Source of the DNA: JAVVHH01 sp964235765 | GTDB taxonomy: Bacteria > Pseudomonadota > Alphaproteobacteria > Acetobacterales > Acetobacteraceae | Direction: 5' to 3' | Length of the DNA stretch: 64,000 nucleotides | NCBI GenBank assembly: GCA_964235765.1 | Contig: CAXSDH010000005.1 | Location: forward strand, 1 to 64,000 | In this document: positions 17,327-25,548 of the stretch, piece after piece | How the letters are laid out: each line of letters begins with the position of its first letter | How positions within the stretch are numbered: position 1 is the first letter of the stretch | Position numbers and translations under genes: made by a program | Notes under the pieces: generated by a model | Seen by the model: only the letters and a program-made list of their open reading frames with translations | Database searches by the model: none | What the model was told of the DNA's origin: nothing

Positions 17327-18666
17327 GGGTCCGCTTCGCGCCGAGCCCCACCGGGCTACTGCATGTCGGCAACGCCCGGGCCGCGCTGGCAAATTACCTG
17401 CTTGCCCGGCGGCACGGCGGCGAGTTCCTGCTGCGCCTTGACGACACCGACCAGGAGCGCAACCGGCCGGAATACGAGGCCGCCATCCAACACGACCTCC
17501 GATGGCTCGGGATCGGCTGGGATGCAATGTTCCGCCAATCCGACCGGCTGGACCGCTACGCCGAAGCCGCCGACCGGCTGCGCGCGGCTGGCCGCCTCTA
17601 CCCATGCTTCGAGAGCGAGGAGGAGCTGAACGCCAAGCGTGAGATGCGGGTCAAGCGTCATCTCCCGCCGCTCTACGACCGCGCGATGCTGAAGCTGACA
17701 CCCGAGCAGCGCGAGGCGGCCGAAGCGGGCGGTAAGAAACCGCACTGGCGTTTCTTGCTGTCCGGCTATCCCGCCGAGTGGGGCGACATGGTGCTTGGGC
17801 CCCGCCAGGTAAAGCTGTCCGCCGTCTCCGACCCGGTGCTGATCCGCGGCGACGGAACGCCGCTCTACACGTTCACCTCGGTCGTGGACGATCTGGCCGA
17901 AGGAATCACTCACATCGTCCGTGGAGAGGACCACGTAACCAACACCGGCGTGCAGCTCGACATCATGGCGGCGCTGGGCGTGGTCGTGGGGCCGCGAGGC
18001 CGCGCGTTGCGGTTCGCGCATCTGCCGCTTCTGGTCGATCAGGATGGCGGCAAGCTGTCGAAGCGGACCGGGTCGCTCTCCTTGCGCAGCCTGCGCGGGG
18101 ATGGGATCGAGCCTTCGGCACTGGCCGGCTACCTGGCGCGGCTCGGCACGTCGGATGACCCGGTTGCCCGCATGCCGGACGCGCTGGCGCCGGAGTACGA
18201 TCTGTCCCACGTCTCGCACGCTGCGGCGCGGTTCGATGGCCGGCAGTTGGCGGCGCTGAACCGGCGCGCCCTGCAGGCGCTGCCGTTCGAGGCGGTGCAG
18301 GACCGGCTGCCGCCCGCCGCCACGCCCGCATTCTGGATGGCGATCCGCGGCAATCTCGACCTGCTGAACGAGGCCCGCGGCTGGTGGGACGTGGTGGCCG
18401 GGTCGATCGTGCCGCCGCTGATCGAGGGTGAGGCCGAGTACCTGCACGCGGCACTGGAAGCGCTGCCGCCGGAGCCTTGGGACGGACAGGTCTGGCCCGA
18501 CTGGACCGATAAGCTGAAAGCGGAGACGGGCCGCAAAGGCAAGAAGCTGTTCCTGCCGCTGCGCCAGGCGCTGACCGGCGAGGACCATGGCCCCGAGCTG
18601 CGCGACCTTTTGCCGCTGATGGGCCGCGCGCGCGCGGCGGAGCGGCTGCGCTTGGCAGCGTCCTGA
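17323..18666 (+). CDS. gltX: Glutamate--tRNA ligase
   Basis: A 447-residue class I aminoacyl-tRNA synthetase charging tRNA-Glu. RFAPSPTGLLHVGNARAAL holds the HIGH-type motif (HVGN), and KLSKR in the middle is the KMSKS-type loop. The glutamate-binding LDDTDQERNRPEY and the GEDHVTNT segment are intact, and a C-terminal anticodon-binding region (about 310-447) is present. Many alphaproteobacteria have two GltX copies, one of which can prefer tRNA-Gln for the amidation pathway; which type this is cannot be told here. It is the last gene of the coupled run, and the 169 bases after it show no clear terminator. Confidence 0.95.
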   Translation: MRVRFAPSPTGLLHVGNARAALANYLLARRHGGEFLLRLDDTDQERNRPEYEAAIQHDLRWLGIGWDAMFRQSDRLDRYAEAADRLRAAGRLYPCFESEEELNAKREMRVKRHLPPLYDRAMLKLTPEQREAAEAGGKKPHWRFLLSGYPAEWGDMVLGPRQVKLSAVSDPVLIRGDGTPLYTFTSVVDDLAEGITHIVRGEDHVTNTGVQLDIMAALGVVVGPRGRALRFAHLPLLVDQDGGKLSKRTGSLSLRSLRGDGIEPSALAGYLARLGTSDDPVARMPDALAPEYDLSHVSHAAARFDGRQLAALNRRALQALPFEAVQDRLPPAATPAFWMAIRGNLDLLNEARGWWDVVAGSIVPPLIEGEAEYLHAALEALPPEPWDGQVWPDWTDKLKAETGRKGKKLFLPLRQALTGEDHGPELRDLLPLMGRARAAERLRLAAS

Positions 18667-18835
18667 CCTGTTGGTAGTAGGTCGGTTTTGAATCTCATAG
18701 ACGAAAGTTCCAGCCGCTTGCGGGTGTGATGATCTTCCCGATCAGCCCGGTCCAAAATCAGCCGGGCAGGTCATTGCGGAATCGAGCCAAGGATGGCATT
18801 GTACCGAGAGGGCCACCATCGGCCAGGGTCAGAAA

Positions 18836-20068
18836 ATGCGGCCGAGAGCGGTTCTCTGCTTGTTTTTGCTTATCGAAGCCGGCTGCAGCACCTTCCAGGG
18901 GGCGCCGCTCCGGGCCACTGACCCTGATGCGGATTTGGCGGCCATCGGGTCCACGATCTCGTCCACCGCGGCGGCTGACTGCCTTGCAGGAATCGGCCCG
19001 GCCACCACCAGCCCAGGCGGCGCTCCTGCCAGGGCGCCCTTCGTTTCAATGGAGGAATGTCGCAACCGGATCGTGACGGCCCGCAAATACGCAATCGACC
19101 TCCGCTTCTCCGAATTCGAGCAGGGCTATTTCTCCCAAAACCGATGGGCGGGCTTCGGGGCCACGCTCGCCGCTCTTGGGCTTACCGCGGCCGGCAGCCT
19201 CAGCGGAACGGGCACGGCCCAGGCCCTCTCCGCCGCAGCCTCCGGCGTCACAGGAGGGCGGGCCGCCTATGAGCGGGAGATCCTGGCCGAGCGGACCTTG
19301 CTCACGATCGACACCGCCATGCACGCGCAACGCGACCTCATCGCCGTCAACATTCGCGACGGCCTGAACAAGAGCGCCCGGGAATACCCGCTCGGAACCG
19401 CACTTTCCGATCTGGACGCCTACTATCGGGCGGGCACGGTCGTAGGTGCCTTAACCGCGGTGAGCCAGACTGTCGGCGCCCAGGCGGAAGTAGCGCAGGC
19501 CCGCTTGCGCAACGTGCTCCCGCTTACCCGGACTTCGGCCGCCGAATACCTCCGAAACCGGCTCCGCAGCGGGGATGAAGCACTTATCAGGGCCCAGATG
19601 CAGGCGGCCGGAGTCTCGGACCGGATTACGGTGACGCGGTTCGTGTACACGGGCCAGCCGGCGCAGGTGGAGATGGTGGCCCGAGCACTCGGCTGGATAT
19701 CTGGCACCGGGGATGCGGTCACGCCCGTGCCAGCCGAGGCGCAATCAGCGCCGCCTCCGTCTGCGCCGATCCGAGCTCCTTCACCCCGCCCGCTCGCCAG
19801 CCCGCTCACTCCCTCCCAATTCCGGCCTCAACTCCCACCGGCGACGCCGGACGCGAACAACCCCCCGGCGGCGCAAGCGCCCGCGTCGCAGTCGACCGCG
19901 AGGCAATACCTGCGCGAACTCGGTGCGACCCCTGGCGGAGAGGATCTCATCCGGCAGCAGATGCGAGCGCTTCGCCTGCCGGACCGGATGACCGTTGCCC
20001 GATTCGTCAACACCTCGACCGGGGAGCAACTCGAAGCCGTCGCAAGGCCCTTGGGTTGGACCCCCTGA
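18836..20068 (+). CDS. Lipoprotein with duplicated C-terminal module
   Basis: A 410-residue protein that I do not assign to a family. It starts with a signal peptide and lipobox (CLFLLIEAGC, Cys17), so it should be lipid-anchored. Residues 60-210 hold a helical region with two conserved-looking Cys and a Gly/Ala-rich hydrophobic stretch (WAGFGATLAALGLTAAGSLSG). Residues 233-287 and 353-408 are two copies of one roughly 55-residue module, both with YLR, LIR.QM, DR.TV.RFV and ending ALGW/PLGW, joined by a Pro/Ala/Ser-rich linker. The lytic-transglycosylase gene starts 25 bases downstream, so the two probably form an operon. The duplicated module could be a cell-wall or protein-binding domain. 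Confidence 0.75.
   Translation: MRPRAVLCLFLLIEAGCSTFQGAPLRATDPDADLAAIGSTISSTAAADCLAGIGPATTSPGGAPARAPFVSMEECRNRIVTARKYAIDLRFSEFEQGYFSQNRWAGFGATLAALGLTAAGSLSGTGTAQALSAAASGVTGGRAAYEREILAERTLLTIDTAMHAQRDLIAVNIRDGLNKSAREYPLGTALSDLDAYYRAGTVVGALTAVSQTVGAQAEVAQARLRNVLPLTRTSAAEYLRNRLRSGDEALIRAQMQAAGVSDRITVTRFVYTGQPAQVEMVARALGWISGTGDAVTPVPAEAQSAPPPSAPIRAPSPRPLASPLTPSQFRPQLPPATPDANNPPAAQAPASQSTARQYLRELGATPGGEDLIRQQMRALRLPDRMTVARFVNTSTGEQLEAVARPLGWTP
19532..19696 (+). repeat. Copy A of the 55-residue module
   Basis: Encodes residues 233-287 of the lipoprotein at 18836-20068. It shares with copy B (19892-20059) the pattern YLR-x(n)-LIR-x-QM-x-A-x(3)-DR-x-TV-x-RFV-x-T and the terminal LGW. The DNA has diverged clearly more than the protein pattern, so the duplication is old and held by selection. 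Confidence 0.75.
19892..20059 (+). repeat. Copy B of the 55-residue module
   Basis: Encodes residues 353-408, the extreme C-terminus of the same lipoprotein, and aligns with copy A over its whole length with only short gaps. A Pro/Ser/Ala-rich linker of about 65 residues separates the copies. Confidence 0.75.
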
Positions 20069-20093
20069 TCCCGCACCCTTTGAGGATGCCAAG

Positions 20094-20993
20094 ATGCAGT
20101 TGCCAGAAGACTACAATGCCGGGCCGATGTCCCTTCAGGAGTTTAACGACCTGAAATCGGATGAGGAAAGCGAGGCGTCCCGGCACGGATACATCGTCAA
20201 GGTCGCAAGGGTCGACCAGGACGGACATATTCTTGCCAAGGTGACGTACTCCGAGGAGCTTATCCAGAATGCAGGCACCCTCCGCGACGCCGGGGCAAAT
20301 TCAGTTGCCGGGGCGGCCGTGGCCGCGATCGGAGCCGGCGTAGGAGCTGCCGTCGGCGGCCCGCTTGGGGCGGCGGCGGGCGCCGCGGCCGCGACCGCGC
20401 TCGCGGCGGGGATCGCGGGGGCCGCGGGGAGCGTGTCGTCTTCGAAGAGGTCGATCGCCAACGCTTTGCAGGAGGCTGCCAAAAAGTTCGATGTCGACCC
20501 GAAGCTGCTGGCGGCCATCGCCGCCGTCGAATCCAGCTTCGACCCCACCGCCAAGAACCCCCGTTCGACCGCTTTCGGGTTGTTCCAGTTTCTCGATGGC
20601 ACGTGGAAAGGCGTCGTACGCCAGTTCGGGGCTACGATCGGCGTCGAAGAGTCGGACCGAGCCGACGTTACGGCGCAGTGCCTGATGGGCGCAGCCTTTC
20701 TTCGCGACAATAAGAACTTCCTCGCTCGGCGGCTCGGTCGGGAGCCGACCAATGGTGATTGCTACGCAGCCCATTTCCTCGGTGCTACGACCGCTGCGCA
20801 ACTCTTGTCCGGATCAGGGGACATCAGCGCGGCCGACGCGCTTGGGGCGAGAGCTCAGGCAGTGATCGCCGCGAATCCCGACATCTTTAAGCGAGGAAAT
20901 GCGATTCGGACCGTAAACGAGGTTGCTGCGGAGCTCTCGCGGAGGGTGAACGCTGCGACCGCGCGCGGCGAACAACTGTTGGGAGCCGGGTAG
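20094..20993 (+). CDS. Lytic transglycosylase (SLT) with glycine-zipper segment
   Basis: A 299-residue protein. The acidic N-terminal part (1-65) has no signal peptide. Residues 66-113 are almost only Gly, Ala and Val (AAIGAGVGAAVGGPLGAAAG and on), a glycine-zipper type membrane segment. Residues 120-235 form an SLT lysozyme-like domain: Glu146 in AAVESSFDP is the catalytic acid, followed by GLFQF and a later AAHFLGA. The enzyme should cut the peptidoglycan glycan strand. A zipper before a lysozyme domain without a secretion signal resembles wall-piercing parts of phage or secretion systems rather than a housekeeping Slt. ATG 20094 is chosen over an in-frame ATG at 19995, which lies inside the upstream gene. 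Confidence 0.82.
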   Translation: MQLPEDYNAGPMSLQEFNDLKSDEESEASRHGYIVKVARVDQDGHILAKVTYSEELIQNAGTLRDAGANSVAGAAVAAIGAGVGAAVGGPLGAAAGAAAATALAAGIAGAAGSVSSSKRSIANALQEAAKKFDVDPKLLAAIAAVESSFDPTAKNPRSTAFGLFQFLDGTWKGVVRQFGATIGVEESDRADVTAQCLMGAAFLRDNKNFLARRLGREPTNGDCYAAHFLGATTAAQLLSGSGDISAADALGARAQAVIAANPDIFKRGNAIRTVNEVAAELSRRVNAATARGEQLLGAG

Positions 20994-21060
20994 CGGTGCA
21001 ACCGTGGCGCAAACGTTGGCGTCGCGCCCGATTGGCCGAGCTATCCGGTCAGATAGCCGG

Positions 21061-22323
21061 TCAGCGTGCGACGTGGCGAAAGCCGGCCTCGGCCGCATCC
21101 AGCACGAGGTCGATGTCGGCCGCGGTGTGGGCGCAGGACAGGAACATGTTGTGCTTGGGATGCAGATAGGCGCCGTGCCGCAAGGCCTCGGTGCAGAACG
21201 CGAAGCCCTGTTTCCACTCGGGATCGTCGGCGAAGAGCAGCATCGGCATCTGCACCGGCCCGCTCTGGTCGATCCGCAGCCGGTGATGGGCCGCGCGCTC
21301 CGCCAGCCCGTCGCGCAGGCGCTGGCCCATGCCGCGCATGTATTCGGGGCCGTCCAGCCGGCGCAGTTCCGTCAGCGTCGCGACGGCGGCGGCCATTGGC
21401 ACGGAGCCGCACCAGAATGAGCCGGTGGTGAATACCCGGGTCGCCGCGTCGCGGAAGCGGTCCCGGCCCGTTACTGCCGAGAGCGGATGCCCGTTGGCGA
21501 TGGCCTTGCTCCACGCCGCCAGGTCCGGACGGATGCCCAGCGTCTCCCACGAGCCGCCCAGGTCGAGCCGGAACCCGGCGCGCACGTCATCCAGGATCAG
21601 CGCCGCCCCGGTCTCGTCGCACAGCGCCCGCACCCGGCGAGCGAACTCCGGCGTCGGCAGCTCCTGCGCCCGACCCATGTCGTGGCGGAAGGCGGAGACC
21701 AGGATGGCGGCAAGGTCGCCGCCGGCCTGCTCGACGGCGGCCTCGAGGCTGGGGATGTCGTTGTAGTCGAACGGCAGCAGATGTGCCCGGTCCTCGGCGG
21801 TGACCCCGGCGACGCTGGGCGAGCACCAGGGCGCCGCACCGTGATAGGCCCCGCGCGCGACCAGTACGCGGCGGCGCCCCGTCTTCGCACGGGCAAGGGT
21901 CACGCAGGTGGTGGTCGCGTCCGTGCCGTTCTTGCCGAAGATGCACCAATCCGCGTGCGGCACCAGGGACACGACCAGCTCGGCCAACTCCACCAGCACC
22001 GGGGCCGGGCCATTCATGCAGTCGCCCTGCATGGCTTGCCCGCGCGCCGCCTGTTCGACGAGGGGGTGCTTATGGCCGAGCACGATCGGCCCCCAGGAGC
22101 ACATCAGGTCGATGAAGGTGCGGCCATCGACATCGTGCAGGCGGCAGCCTTCGGCGCGGGCGAAATATTGCGGGTAGCCGTCCGGCAGCTTGGCCGCGTC
22201 CAGGTGGCCCCACTGGCCGCCCGGGATGACCCGGCGGGCGCGGGCGCGGAGCGCGGTGTCGGCGGAGTTGGCGAGGCGTTCGGTGGCCGGCGGCATGGAG
22301 GGGGCCTGACGTGGTTCGCCCAT
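21061..22323 (-). CDS. Class III aminotransferase (glutamate-1-semialdehyde aminomutase-like)
   Basis: A 420-residue fold-type I PLP enzyme. Recognisable parts are FIDLMCSWGPIVLGHKHP near the N-terminus, FGKNGTDATTTCVTLARAKTGR in the phosphate-binding area, ALILDDVRAGFRLD with the cofactor Asp, and AWSKAIANGHPLSAVTG with the PLP lysine. It resembles the HemL group but lacks a heme-synthesis context; most such paralogues transaminate or mutate other omega-amino compounds. The start is uncertain: ATG 22323 is taken, with an alternative at 22296 that still precedes the conserved region. It is divergent from the amidase gene across 183 bases. Confidence 0.85.
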   Translation of the reverse strand: MGEPRQAPSMPPATERLANSADTALRARARRVIPGGQWGHLDAAKLPDGYPQYFARAEGCRLHDVDGRTFIDLMCSWGPIVLGHKHPLVEQAARGQAMQGDCMNGPAPVLVELAELVVSLVPHADWCIFGKNGTDATTTCVTLARAKTGRRRVLVARGAYHGAAPWCSPSVAGVTAEDRAHLLPFDYNDIPSLEAAVEQAGGDLAAILVSAFRHDMGRAQELPTPEFARRVRALCDETGAALILDDVRAGFRLDLGGSWETLGIRPDLAAWSKAIANGHPLSAVTGRDRFRDAATRVFTTGSFWCGSVPMAAAVATLTELRRLDGPEYMRGMGQRLRDGLAERAAHHRLRIDQSGPVQMPMLLFADDPEWKQGFAFCTEALRHGAYLHPKHNMFLSCAHTAADIDLVLDAAEAGFRHVAR

Positions 22324-22506
22324 CCTAGACGAGCCGCGGCTGGCCCTGCCAGGCGTCTCCGGCCAAATCGGGTTGCCGGCCCCGGTAATGGACCTATCAT
22401 CCCGGGACACACGGAGTATTGCAGGCAGTGGCTGGCCCGGACGTGACGGCATTGCGGCGGGCGCCGAAACGACGCAGGCTCTGCGTTCCGCGCCAGAGGG
22501 GATCCG

Positions 22507-23913
22507 ATGACCGATGCTGAGATCGGCTTCCTGCCGGCAACCGAGCTGGTTTCCCGCTATCGGGCGCGTTCCCTCTCGCCGGTGGAGGTGGTAGCGGCCG
22601 TGCTGCGTCACATCGGCGCCCAGGAGCCGGCGCTCAATGCGATGGTGCTGCTGACCGCCGATACTGCGATGGCGAGCGCGCGTGGCGCGGAGGCCGCTTA
22701 CGCCGCCGGCGCCGCGCGCAAGCTGGAAGGCGTGCCCGTGACCATTAAGGACCTGCAGCAGACCAAGGGCGTGCCCACGCAGATGGGCAGCCGCATGTTC
22801 GAGGGCCATATCCCCGATGTGGACACGCCCTGCGTGGCCCGGCTGCACGCGGCCGGTTGCATCATGCTGGGCAAGACCACCGCCCCGGAGTTCGGCTGGA
22901 AGGGCGTGAGCCAGAGCCCGCTGACCGGCATCACGCACAATCCGTGGCGGCATGGGCTGAGCGCCGGCGGCTCTTCCTCCGGGGCGGCCGCGGGCGCTGC
23001 GGCGGGATATGGTCCGCTGCACCAGGGAGGCGACGGCGCCGGGTCGATCCGCATTCCGGCGCATATGTGCGGCGTGTTCGGCATCAAGGCGACGCACGGC
23101 CGGGTGCCGTGCTGGCCGATGTCCAACAACGACATGGCGACGCATCTCGGCCCGATCACCCGCACCGTCACCGACAGCGCGCTGATGCTGGAGGCGATGG
23201 CCGGCCCGCACCCCTGGGACTACACCTCGCTCGAGGCGCCGCCGCAGGATTACGCCGTTCAACTGCCCGCCTCGATGCGCGGCAAACGAATCGCCTACAG
23301 CCCCGATCTGGGCCATGCCCGCGTGGACGAGGACGTGGCGGCGCTCGTGGAACGGGCGGTCGGTGTGTTCACCGAGTTGGGCGCCACGGTGGAGGAGGTG
23401 ACGCCCGCCTGGGGCCGGCTGGGGCCGGCGCTGTTCGACTTCTTCTGGCCAACCGTGTTTTCTGGCCGGCTGCGCTTCCTGCCGGAATGGGAGGGCAAGC
23501 TCGATCCGGGCTTCGTCGCGATGATCAAAACCGCCAAGGACATCAAGGTCTCGGAGTTCATGGTGATGCGCGAAGAGCGCTTCGCCTATTGCCAGCAGAT
23601 CCATGAGTTCTTCACCGAATGGGACTTTCTCCTGACGCCCACGGCCAGCACGGCGGCGTTCCCGGCGGAGTTGCTGCAGCCCGAGCATTGGCCGCAACAT
23701 CCGTGGGACGGGTTGTCCTGGGCCCAATTCAGCTACCCGTTCAACTGGGCGGGCAATCCTGCCGTCAGCGTGCCTTGCGGCTTCACCCCGTCCGGCCTGC
23801 CGGTCGGGATGCAGATCGTGGCCCCCCGCTTCGACGATCTGGGCGCGCTGCAAGCCTCCTATGCGTTCGAGCAGGCGCAGCCCTGGGCCGGCCGCCGCCC
23901 GCCCCTTGCTTGA
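22507..23913 (+). CDS. Amidase-signature family amidase
   Basis: A 468-residue amidohydrolase with the Ser-Ser-Lys triad: Lys in GVPVTIKDL, the cis-Ser in SAGGSSSGAAAG, and the nucleophile Ser in GAGSIRIPA. The usual GTDxGGSIR is varied to GGDGAGSIR, which may alter the oxyanion or substrate pocket. It hydrolyses an amide bond of unknown substrate; GatA is unlikely because no gatB or gatC is near. GAGGGG precedes the ATG. The peptide-type binding protein begins 19 bases downstream, suggesting uptake and hydrolysis of one amide compound. Confidence 0.88.
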   Translation: MTDAEIGFLPATELVSRYRARSLSPVEVVAAVLRHIGAQEPALNAMVLLTADTAMASARGAEAAYAAGAARKLEGVPVTIKDLQQTKGVPTQMGSRMFEGHIPDVDTPCVARLHAAGCIMLGKTTAPEFGWKGVSQSPLTGITHNPWRHGLSAGGSSSGAAAGAAAGYGPLHQGGDGAGSIRIPAHMCGVFGIKATHGRVPCWPMSNNDMATHLGPITRTVTDSALMLEAMAGPHPWDYTSLEAPPQDYAVQLPASMRGKRIAYSPDLGHARVDEDVAALVERAVGVFTELGATVEEVTPAWGRLGPALFDFFWPTVFSGRLRFLPEWEGKLDPGFVAMIKTAKDIKVSEFMVMREERFAYCQQIHEFFTEWDFLLTPTASTAAFPAELLQPEHWPQHPWDGLSWAQFSYPFNWAGNPAVSVPCGFTPSGLPVGMQIVAPRFDDLGALQASYAFEQAQPWAGRRPPLA

Positions 23914-23932
23914 TTTCATCTGGAGAGCTGCC

Positions 23933-25507
23933 ATGAAACGTCGTGATCTCCTGACCTCGGCCGCTGCCGCCCTGGCCTTGCCGAGCATCGCCGCCGCCCA
24001 GAACAAGAAGACGGTTCACTTCGTGCCGCAGGCCGACCTGGCGATCCTGGACCCTGTGTTCAACACGGCGCTGGTGACACGCAACCACGGCTTCCTGGTG
24101 TTCGACCAGCTCTATGGCCTGGATGACGACCTGCAGCCGCAGCCGCAGATGGTGGCCGGCCACGTGATCGAGGATGACGGCCGGACCTGGAAGATGACCC
24201 TGCGGGACGGGCTGAAATTCCATGACGGTACGCCCGTGCTGGCGCGTGACGCGGTCGCCAGCATCGACCGCTGGAGCCGCAACGACCCGTTCGGCCAAAA
24301 CGTGCGGGCGGTCACGGACGAAATGTCCGCGTCCTCCGACCGGGTCATCCAGTTCCGGCTCAAGAAGCCGTTCCCGCTGCTGTCCACTGCGCTCGCCAAG
24401 CCGTCCTCCTACTGCCCGGTGATGCCGGAGCGGCTGTCCCGGACGTCGCCGAGCCAGCAGGTGACGGAGATGGTCGGCAGCGGCCCGTTCCGCTTTCTCG
24501 CCGGGGAGCGGGTTTCCGGCTCCCGCGTGGCGTACGAGAAGTTCGAGGGCTACGTGCCGCGGCCGGACGGCGCGCCCTCCTTCGCCGCGGGCCCGAAGTT
24601 GGCCTATGTCGACCGGGTGGAGTGGCACGTCGTCCCGGACGCCGCGACCGCCGCCGCTGCCTTGCAGCGCGGCGAGGTGGACTGGTGGGAGCAGCCCACC
24701 GCGGACCTGCTGCCCTTGTTGCGCCGCGACCCCAACCTTCGCGTCGAGGCCAAGGAACACGGCGGCTTCATGAGCATGATCCGCTTCAACCACCTGCAGC
24801 CGCCCTTCGACAACCCGGCGATCCGGCGCGCCTTCTTTCCCGGCATCCGCCAGGCTGACTACATGACCGCCGTCATGGGCGAGGACCGCAGCCTGTGGAC
24901 CGACCGCTGCGGCTTCTTCTTGCCTGGGGGGCCGTTCTCGACCGAGGCGGGGCTGGAGGCGATGGATGGCGCACCCAATTACGAGAAGGTCAAGGCCAAC
25001 CTGCAGGCCGCCGGCTACAAGGGCGAGCGGGTGGTGTTCGTGGTGCCGACCGACCTGCCCTCGCTCAACGCCTTCAGCGAGATCGCGGCCGACATGTTCC
25101 GCCGGGTCGGCGTGAACCTGGACTATCAGGCCTCCGACTGGGGCTCGGTGGCGCCACGCCTGGCCAACAAGGAGGGGCTCGACAAGGGCGGCTGGAGCGT
25201 ATGGTGCAACAACATCCCGGGCATCATCGCAGTAACGCCGGCCACCCAGTCCTACACGCGCGGCATCGGCCGGGCCGGCACGTTCGGCTGGCCGGAATCG
25301 GCGCGGCTGGAGGAACTGCGAAGCCAGTTCCTTGACGCGACAACGATGGACGAGCAGAAGCGTCTCACGCGCGAGATGCAGTTGCAGGCGTTCCAAGACG
25401 TGCCCTATGTCCCGCTCGGCGCCTACAACCAGCCGATTGCCTATCGCCGATCGCTGAGCGGAATTTTGAATAGCTTTCCGGTGTTCTACAACGTCAAGAA
25501 GGCCTGA
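23933..25507 (+). CDS. ABC transporter substrate-binding protein, family 5
   Basis: A 524-residue periplasmic protein of the DppA/OppA (SBP_bac_5) type. The N-terminus MKRRDLLTSAAAALALP ending AAAQ is a signal peptide with a twin-arginine-like start, suggesting Tat export of a folded protein. The family layout is visible: early ILDPVFNTALVTRNHGF, WKMTLRDGLKFHDGTPV, then MSMIRFNHLQPPFDNPAIRRAF. It should capture peptides or other amine-containing nutrients. No permease or ATPase gene is adjacent, so it must work with a transporter encoded elsewhere. It follows the amidase gene directly and converges on the MHYT-GGDEF-EAL gene. Confidence 0.9.
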   Translation: MKRRDLLTSAAAALALPSIAAAQNKKTVHFVPQADLAILDPVFNTALVTRNHGFLVFDQLYGLDDDLQPQPQMVAGHVIEDDGRTWKMTLRDGLKFHDGTPVLARDAVASIDRWSRNDPFGQNVRAVTDEMSASSDRVIQFRLKKPFPLLSTALAKPSSYCPVMPERLSRTSPSQQVTEMVGSGPFRFLAGERVSGSRVAYEKFEGYVPRPDGAPSFAAGPKLAYVDRVEWHVVPDAATAAAALQRGEVDWWEQPTADLLPLLRRDPNLRVEAKEHGGFMSMIRFNHLQPPFDNPAIRRAFFPGIRQADYMTAVMGEDRSLWTDRCGFFLPGGPFSTEAGLEAMDGAPNYEKVKANLQAAGYKGERVVFVVPTDLPSLNAFSEIAADMFRRVGVNLDYQASDWGSVAPRLANKEGLDKGGWSVWCNNIPGIIAVTPATQSYTRGIGRAGTFGWPESARLEELRSQFLDATTMDEQKRLTREMQLQAFQDVPYVPLGAYNQPIAYRRSLSGILNSFPVFYNVKKA

Positions 25508-25548
25508 CCCGGAACTGGGCGTGATCCCGCTGACATCCGACCTCGAAC

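Noticed and set aside
17356..18588. 410-codon frame antisense to gltX
   Set aside because: No recognisable domain; gltX is intact on the other strand.
18667..18835. tRNA or terminator after gltX
   Set aside because: No cloverleaf, CCA-end or T-run hairpin can be formed convincingly.
20994..21060. Short hairpin (GCTAT/ATAGC) between the SLT and aminotransferase genes as a terminator
   Set aside because: Only a 5-base stem and no T-run; too weak to call.
22324..24006. Continuation of the aminotransferase frame upstream across the amidase gene
   Set aside because: The extra residues are antisense of a complete amidase; the class III aminotransferase is full length without them.
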